10,433 nt of DNA. It comes from Oscillospiraceae bacterium (GTDB lineage Bacteria; Bacillota; Clostridia; Oscillospirales; UBA929). Where the stretch lies: NCBI GenBank assembly GCA_031271525.1, contig JAISVO010000131.1:1-10433 (forward strand), written 5' to 3'. The translations under genes were made by a program, and so were the position numbers. Below are positions 6,470 through 10,433 of this stretch, one piece after another. A model generated the notes under the pieces. That model did no database searches, had not been told where the DNA came from, and saw nothing but the letters and a program-made list of their open reading frames with translations. The number at the start of each line of letters is the position of its first letter. Position 1 is the first letter of the stretch.

Positions 6470-7675
6470 ATGTCCCTAATCGTGAAAAAATTCGGCGGTT
6501 CGTCTGTTGCCGACAGTGATAAGCTTCGCAATGTCGCGGGGATTGTCACCAAGAGCCATGCGGAGGGGAACCAAATTGTGGTGGTGGTATCGGCGCAGGG
6601 CGACACCACCGACGACCTGCTGGCAAAGGCCGCGGAACTGAACAGCGGCGCGTCCCGCCGCGAACTGGATATGCTGCAGGCATGCGGTGAGCAAATGTCC
6701 GCCGCGCTGCTCGCAATCACCATTGAGAAGCTGGGGTTCCCGGTGATTTCGCTGACCGGCTGGCAAGCCGGGATGCAGACCGATTCCAACCACTCGGTGG
6801 CAAGGATTAAGAAGATTGATCCCGAGCGGGTGCGGATGGAGCTGGACAAGAACAACATTGTCATCATCGCGGGGTTTCAGGGGATTAACAAGTTCGGCGA
6901 TGTCACAACCATCGGGCGGGGAGGGTCCGACACCACCGCTGTGGCGTTCGCGGCGTCGCTGAGAGCTGATCTGTGCCAGATTTACACCGATGTGGACGGC
7001 GTGTTCACAGCCGATCCGAGATTGGTCCCCGAAGCGAAGAAGCTTGCGGAGATCAGCTTCGACGAGATGCTGGAGCTGGCGTCCCTTGGAGCGCAGGTAC
7101 TGGCGTCCCGCTCGGTGGAAATGGCAAAGCGGTTCCGTGTCAAGCTCGAAGTCCTGTCCAGTTTCCGGGATCGTCCCGGCACCATTGTTAAGGAGGTCGT
7201 CAAGATGGAAAATATGCAGGTAAGCGGCGTCGCCCGCGACAACAATGTGGCGCGTATCGCCCTGATCGGGCTTGCCGACGCGCCCGGCGTCGCCGCAAAA
7301 CTCTTTATGCTCTTAGCCCAGCACAAATTGAATGTCGACATTATCCTGCAATCCATCGGGCGGCATGATACCAAGGACATCAGCTTCACTGTCGTCAAGA
7401 GTTACCTTGCCGAGACGCGCGCTCTGCTGGAGGCGCACCGCGAGTCGCTGGGGTACGAGACACTGGAGGTCAGCGATACGATCAGCAAGGTTTCGATTGT
7501 CGGCGCGGGGATGGTTAACAACCCCGGCGTCGCCGCCCGGATGTTTGAGGCGCTGGCGATTGCCGGCGTGAACATCCAAATGATCTCCACCAGTGAGATC
7601 AAGGTATCGGTATTGATCGACCTCGCCGATTCCGACCGCGCCGTGCGGGTGATTCACCAAGAGTTCTTCGGGTAA
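6470..7675 (+). CDS. lysC: Aspartate kinase (class with internal beta start)
   Basis: Phosphorylates L-aspartate with ATP, the first step towards lysine, threonine and methionine. The 401-residue protein has the kinase domain (about 1-240): KKFGGSSVAD (6-15), SLTGWQAGMQTD (94-105), GFQGINKFGDVTTIGRGGSD (135-154), YTDVDGVFTADPR (172-184) and SLGAQVLASRSVEMAKRF (205-222). Two ACT domains follow: about 265-335 with DAPGVAAKLF, and 340-401 with NNPGVAARMF and VNIQMISTSEIKV, which forms the lysine or threonine sensor. AAAGG at 6457-6461 lies eight bases before ATG 6470. Within the gene a perfect ribosome binding site precedes Met246 (see separate entry). The gene is the last of the run from 5313, and Hom, the next-but-one enzyme of the pathway, is encoded 1.4 kb upstream. 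Confidence 0.97.
   Translation: MSLIVKKFGGSSVADSDKLRNVAGIVTKSHAEGNQIVVVVSAQGDTTDDLLAKAAELNSGASRRELDMLQACGEQMSAALLAITIEKLGFPVISLTGWQAGMQTDSNHSVARIKKIDPERVRMELDKNNIVIIAGFQGINKFGDVTTIGRGGSDTTAVAFAASLRADLCQIYTDVDGVFTADPRLVPEAKKLAEISFDEMLELASLGAQVLASRSVEMAKRFRVKLEVLSSFRDRPGTIVKEVVKMENMQVSGVARDNNVARIALIGLADAPGVAAKLFMLLAQHKLNVDIILQSIGRHDTKDISFTVVKSYLAETRALLEAHRESLGYETLEVSDTISKVSIVGAGMVNNPGVAARMFEALAIAGVNIQMISTSEIKVSVLIDLADSDRAVRVIHQEFFG
7189..7197 (+). promoter_or_regulatory. Internal ribosome binding site for an aspartokinase beta subunit
   Basis: TAAGGAGGT, a full match to the anti-Shine-Dalgarno sequence, lies inside lysC with AGGAGG ending eight bases before the in-frame ATG 7205 (Met246). Confidence 0.8.
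7205..7675 (+). CDS. lysC: Probable separately translated beta subunit of aspartokinase
   Basis: Translation from Met246 of LysC would give a 156-residue protein holding only the two ACT domains. In Bacillus subtilis AKII and Corynebacterium the same gene yields alpha and beta chains that assemble as alpha2-beta2, and the B. subtilis beta chain also starts at Met246 (408-residue alpha, 163-residue beta). The internal ribosome binding site is the best match to consensus in the window. The beta product is inferred, not seen. Confidence 0.7.
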   Translation: MENMQVSGVARDNNVARIALIGLADAPGVAAKLFMLLAQHKLNVDIILQSIGRHDTKDISFTVVKSYLAETRALLEAHRESLGYETLEVSDTISKVSIVGAGMVNNPGVAARMFEALAIAGVNIQMISTSEIKVSVLIDLADSDRAVRVIHQEFFG

Positions 7676-7874
7676 CCGAAAGAACGGCGCGGCGCACTGC
7701 CGGGGTTCCTTACATGACAGCTCCGCCGCGCATGACGCATCAGCGCGTCAGCTCCGAGTGTTCAGTCTTTTTCTCAAAGCACACCAGAAGTTTGCGAACC
7801 TGTTAAGCCATGAGTGACAGACTGCCACGCCTGTGTAGGAGCGGGTCTTTTGACGCTTACGGATAACGTACGGG
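7676..7874. other. Convergent intergenic region with small hairpins, no gene seen
   Basis: These 199 bases separate the ends of lysC and the HD-GYP gene. Visible are an 8-bp all-GC stem (7687-7694 with 7724-7731, 29-base loop), a 6-bp stem TGACGC/GCGTCA (7733-7738 with 7745-7750), two copies of CAGCTCCG (7718-7725 and 7749-7756), a CTTTTTC run (7767-7773), and an imperfect hairpin at 7824-7845 followed by TCTTTT. None is a classical terminator, since the stems are not directly followed by T-runs or are imperfect. No credible ORF or tRNA was found. Confidence 0.6.
7733..7773 (+). terminator. Weak candidate terminator after lysC
   Basis: The TGACGC/GCGTCA hairpin is followed after 16 bases by CTTTTTC. 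The spacing is too long for a standard intrinsic terminator, so this is tentative. The imperfect hairpin at 7824-7845 with TCTTTT is an equally weak alternative. Confidence 0.2.
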
Positions 7875-8972
7875 TCATTCGCCTTCGTAGGCGTCTGCCC
7901 TGTACCGCTGCGTAACCTTATAAAACTCCTTCTCCATGCCGCGAAAAACATGTACTATAACCGGGTCGAAATGCGTACCCGAGCCATCCTCGATGATCGC
8001 TTTCGCCTCGTCGTGGGTGTATGCCTTTTTGTACGGACGCCACGAGATCAACGCGTCATACACATCGGCGACAGCAAGCAGACGCGCCTCCAAGGGGATC
8101 TCCTCTTCGCGCAGGCCCTTGGGGTATCCGGTGCCGTCCCACTTCTCGTGGTGTGACCCGACGACGTGGAGGGCATGGCGTAAAAAGCCGCTCTCCGGCA
8201 TATTTTCAATCACCTTGTTGACCGCCTCGATCCCGATGTCCACATGCGTCCGCATGATCTCTCTTTCAAGCAGATTCAATTCCCCCGGCTTGTTCAGGAT
8301 ACTCTCGGGGATGCCGATCTTCCCGATGTCGTACAGCTGGACGGACGGGAGGATCAGGTCTAGGTTCCACATCGATATTTCATCCATGTAATAGTCATGC
8401 CGGACAAGCCCCTCGATCAGCATCTTGACATACGATTGCACCCGGGCGATATGCCCGCCCGTATATTTGTCGCGCAGTTCCATCAGATTGGCGATCGCCA
8501 TGATGATGGCGTTCTGCAGACTGTGTACCTCCGCGTTTTTCTGACTCACCAGCTTGGTCAGTTCCCCGGCGTGACTCTTGATTGCCTGCTTCTGCTGAGC
8601 GATCAAGAGCTGGTTTTCGATCCTCTTGATCAGGAGCGGAGGGGAGAAGGGCTTGAAGATGTAGTCGGTCGCGCCTAAGTCGAGCCCGTACATCTCACTC
8701 CTCTCGTCGTTTTTGGATGTGAGGAAGATTACCGGGATGTCGGCAAAGTCACGGTTCGCCTTCAAACATTTGATCGCCTCATACCCGTCCGTTTCGGGCA
8801 TTTCGACGTCCAGCAGGATCAAGTCGGGCGTGACCTTCTGCAAAAGCTCGAACATACGCGCCGCCGACGGTACGGGATATACCTCGAAACGCAGCTTCAG
8901 TAGGTTCTTGCCGGTCGCCAGATTGGATTGGTTATCGTCCACGATCAAGACAGTCTTCCGTTTCCCTTCCAT
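7875..8972 (-). CDS. Response regulator with receiver and HD-GYP domains (variant YD motif)
   Basis: Predicted cytoplasmic response regulator of 365 residues. The receiver domain (about 6-125) has the acidic pair D12-D13, phosphoacceptor D55 (LILLDVEMPE), T85 and K107 (FKPF). A helical linker (about 118-160) leads to the HD-GYP domain (about 160-355), whose family hydrolyses cyclic-di-GMP: H174 (TGGHIARV), D215 and K218, H243 (MRTHVDIG), H274-H275 (HHEKWDGTGYP, with GYP at 282-284), D303 (AVADVYDAL) and RPYKKAY. Residue 214 is tyrosine where the HD doublet has histidine (QLYDIGKIGIP), so one metal ligand is missing and activity is uncertain. Start: AGGAGG lies six bases before ATG 8972; ATG 8978 directly abuts it and ATG 9023 lies inside the upstream gene. 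It starts 13 bases after the kinase gene, so it is probably cotranscribed and phosphorylated by that kinase. Confidence 0.93.
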   Translation of the reverse strand: MEGKRKTVLIVDDNQSNLATGKNLLKLRFEVYPVPSAARMFELLQKVTPDLILLDVEMPETDGYEAIKCLKANRDFADIPVIFLTSKNDERSEMYGLDLGATDYIFKPFSPPLLIKRIENQLLIAQQKQAIKSHAGELTKLVSQKNAEVHSLQNAIIMAIANLMELRDKYTGGHIARVQSYVKMLIEGLVRHDYYMDEISMWNLDLILPSVQLYDIGKIGIPESILNKPGELNLLEREIMRTHVDIGIEAVNKVIENMPESGFLRHALHVVGSHHEKWDGTGYPKGLREEEIPLEARLLAVADVYDALISWRPYKKAYTHDEAKAIIEDGSGTHFDPVIVHVFRGMEKEFYKVTQRYRADAYEGE

Positions 8973-8978
8973 TCCCAT

Positions 8979-8984
8979 CCTCCT
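8979..8984 (-). promoter_or_regulatory. Ribosome binding site that decides the start of the HD-GYP gene
   Basis: AGGAGG on the minus strand has zero spacing to ATG 8978 but six bases to ATG 8972, so the latter is favoured. Confidence 0.75.
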
Positions 8985-8985
8985 A

Positions 8986-10433
8986 TTACTCCGTAAACCA
9001 ATCGCCGCTTGCGAGTTCCTCAAACTCTATGCCGTCAACCTTCTCCCGAAGCCACCCGATTAGTTCTCCACCCCGCTCGTAGCGGAAAGCCTCCAGCGTC
9101 TCCATCGCGTGATCTACCCTGTCCATATCGTACGCCGCGCTCGCTTCGCGGAGTTCCCGCAAGAGTGCCGGATCGGGTTCGGGGCGGGTCTGTTTATCGG
9201 CCGAGGCGTCCAGCTCGCCGAGAACCCGTTCCAGATTGTGAATCAAGGTCTCCACAATTTCCTCGAACGCCGCGTGCCCGGCGTTTATGGCTTCTAGGTC
9301 GCTGTCCTTTGCCGCGGCCTCCAGCTTTTCTGCGGCGCGGCCTGCGGCCGTAGCGAAGATGCCGTAACTGGAACCTTTAATCCCATGCACCGTAATGGCG
9401 TAATCGGCGAGTCTCCCCGACTCCAGATATTCCCGCAAACGGGCTAAAAGGGGGCGTGTGTTGATGGCGTAGGACCGCCAGACATCCGTTAAGACGGTTC
9501 CGCCGCTTCCGAACCGTTCCAGCGCCCCCCGGGTATCAACACCCTCTATCGTCAAGGACGAAAGGCGCGGGTTTTCCTCTTCCGGCGGCAGATACATTTC
9601 CTCGAAGCTTTTGTCCCTGACCCAACAGCGGATTGCCGCGTCCAGTTTCGCCATGTCGATCGGCTTCGAGATAAAATCCTGAAACCCTTTGCTTAAAAAC
9701 ATCTCTTCGTTTCCCACAATCGCGTTTGCCGTCAGCGCGATAATGGGGACGGTTTTGGCGTAGTCGGTGCCGATCTCCTCCCGGATGACCCTTACCGCCT
9801 CGATCCCGTCCATCTCGGGCATCATGTGGTCCATAAAAACAGCCGAGTAGCGCGGCTCCCCCGCCCCAATCATCTCGATTGCCTGCGGCCCGCTGTTCGC
9901 GCAGTCGATCTTCAGGTTGTACGGCCGCAGCATCCCCCTCACAACGTCTAAGTTTGTCGGGATATCATCGACCACTAGGACATGGGAGCCGGACAAGTCA
10001 ATCCGCGCCAATTTGGTTTGCGCGCCGCGCTTGGCGAGGGTATATCGGAGACTCATCAGGTTTTGCGCCGCCTCGGGGCCGATCGGCGCGTCGGACGCGA
10101 GGATTTGGCGCAGACGGACATGGAAGACCGAGCCTTTCCCGTACTCGCTCTCAGCCGTGATCGAGCCGTCCATCATCTCCGCCAGTCTCTTGGTGATCGA
10201 GAGGCCCAGCCCTGTTCCCCCGATCAGCCGGTTCGCGGCCACCTGATTGTAGTCGCTGAACAGCTTTTCCATTTCTTCCGGCTTCATCCCCCGGCCGGTG
10301 TCCTTAATGTCGGAAACCAGCCAGACATAGTCGCCGTCCCGCTCGTAGGTCAGCGTCCAGTCCACCGTCCCGGAATCGGTATACTTAAAAGCGTTGGAGA
10401 GCAGATTGTTAAAGACCTGCTTCACCCGTATGT
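8986..10433 (-). CDS. Hybrid sensor histidine kinase, C-terminal part (HATPase, receiver, HPt), 5' end outside window
   Basis: Sensor kinase of a multistep phosphorelay. The frame is open to the window edge, and RVKQVFNNLLSNAFKYT is the N box, so the GTG at 10425 is not a start; sensor and H-box parts lie outside. Numbering from that codon: the ATPase domain has DTGRGM (42-47) and GGTGLGLSI (69-77). The receiver domain (about 147-270) has D153-D154, phosphoacceptor D199 (FMDHMMPEMDG), T232 and K254 (SKP). The HPt domain (about 295-405) has phosphorylatable H347 in VHGIKGSS. A helical tail of about 70 residues after the HPt (LLRELREASAAYDMDRVD, GELIGWLREKVDGI) resembles a tail I recall in clostridial hybrid kinases. 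The end is TAA followed at once by TAG. The next gene, 13 bases away, encodes the likely output regulator. Confidence 0.95.
   Translation of the reverse strand, partial: IRVKQVFNNLLSNAFKYTDSGTVDWTLTYERDGDYVWLVSDIKDTGRGMKPEEMEKLFSDYNQVAANRLIGGTGLGLSITKRLAEMMDGSITAESEYGKGSVFHVRLRQILASDAPIGPEAAQNLMSLRYTLAKRGAQTKLARIDLSGSHVLVVDDIPTNLDVVRGMLRPYNLKIDCANSGPQAIEMIGAGEPRYSAVFMDHMMPEMDGIEAVRVIREEIGTDYAKTVPIIALTANAIVGNEEMFLSKGFQDFISKPIDMAKLDAAIRCWVRDKSFEEMYLPPEEENPRLSSLTIEGVDTRGALERFGSGGTVLTDVWRSYAINTRPLLARLREYLESGRLADYAITVHGIKGSSYGIFATAAGRAAEKLEAAAKDSDLEAINAGHAAFEEIVETLIHNLERVLGELDASADKQTRPEPDPALLRELREASAAYDMDRVDHAMETLEAFRYERGGELIGWLREKVDGIEFEELASGDWFTE

Noticed and set aside
6462..6479. Five-codon ORF (ATG to TAA) overlapping the lysC start
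   Set aside because: The ATG abuts the ribosome binding site with no spacing, so it is unlikely to be translated; the same signal is well placed for ATG 6470.
7687..7731. 8-bp all-GC stem with a 29-base loop as a lysC terminator or riboswitch
   Set aside because: The loop is long, no T-run follows, and it lies after the gene and not in a leader. It may be a chance pairing in GC-rich DNA.
7748..7951. 67-codon minus-strand ORF in the convergent gap
   Set aside because: It overlaps the end of the HD-GYP gene in another frame, has no ribosome binding site before ATG 7951, and its product shows no recognisable motif.

Overview
The window reads as GC-rich chromosomal DNA from a Gram-positive anaerobe of the class Clostridia, possibly an Oscillospiraceae/Ruminococcaceae-type gut or environmental lineage. 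This placement is inference. It rests on dnaE lying directly upstream of pfkA, a Firmicutes-type UxuA and aspartokinase, strong AGGAGG-type ribosome binding sites, and a small PH-domain protein of a kind familiar from Firmicutes. No RNA genes, insertion sequences, CRISPR arrays or phage genes were seen.

Plus strand, 1-7675. The window opens inside dnaE (DNA polymerase III alpha subunit); the last 636 or so codons are present. A short gap with a good promoter candidate leads into pfkA (6-phosphofructokinase), uxuA (mannonate dehydratase) and hom (homoserine dehydrogenase). These three are joined by 1-base and 4-base stop/start overlaps, which suggests translational coupling. After hom come a possible 57-residue membrane micro-ORF, a 232-residue four-helix membrane protein of unknown function, a 136-residue bacterial PH-domain protein, and lysC (aspartokinase). 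The last three have gaps of 23-24 bases and good ribosome binding sites, so they look like one transcript. Hom and LysC are two steps of the aspartate pathway to threonine and methionine; LysC also feeds lysine. The PfkA/UxuA pairing with them is glycolysis and hexuronate breakdown.

Convergent intergenic region, 7676-7874. It holds small GC-rich hairpins and short repeats but no convincing gene or strong terminator.

Minus strand, 7875-10433. A two-gene signalling operon is read right to left. First is the C-terminal part of a large hybrid sensor histidine kinase (ATPase, receiver, HPt and a helical tail), cut by the window edge. Thirteen bases later comes a response regulator with a receiver and an HD-GYP domain. 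The pair suggests a phosphorelay acting on cyclic-di-GMP, but the HD-GYP domain has tyrosine in place of the histidine of the HD metal-binding doublet, so its enzymatic activity is in doubt.

No clearly new system is evident. The points most worth a second look are a perfect internal ribosome binding site in lysC at the position expected for a separate beta subunit, the YD variant of HD-GYP, the ACT-less Hom with a 15-bp repeat near its end, the coupled pfkA-uxuA-hom arrangement, and the uncharacterised membrane/PH-domain pair before lysC.
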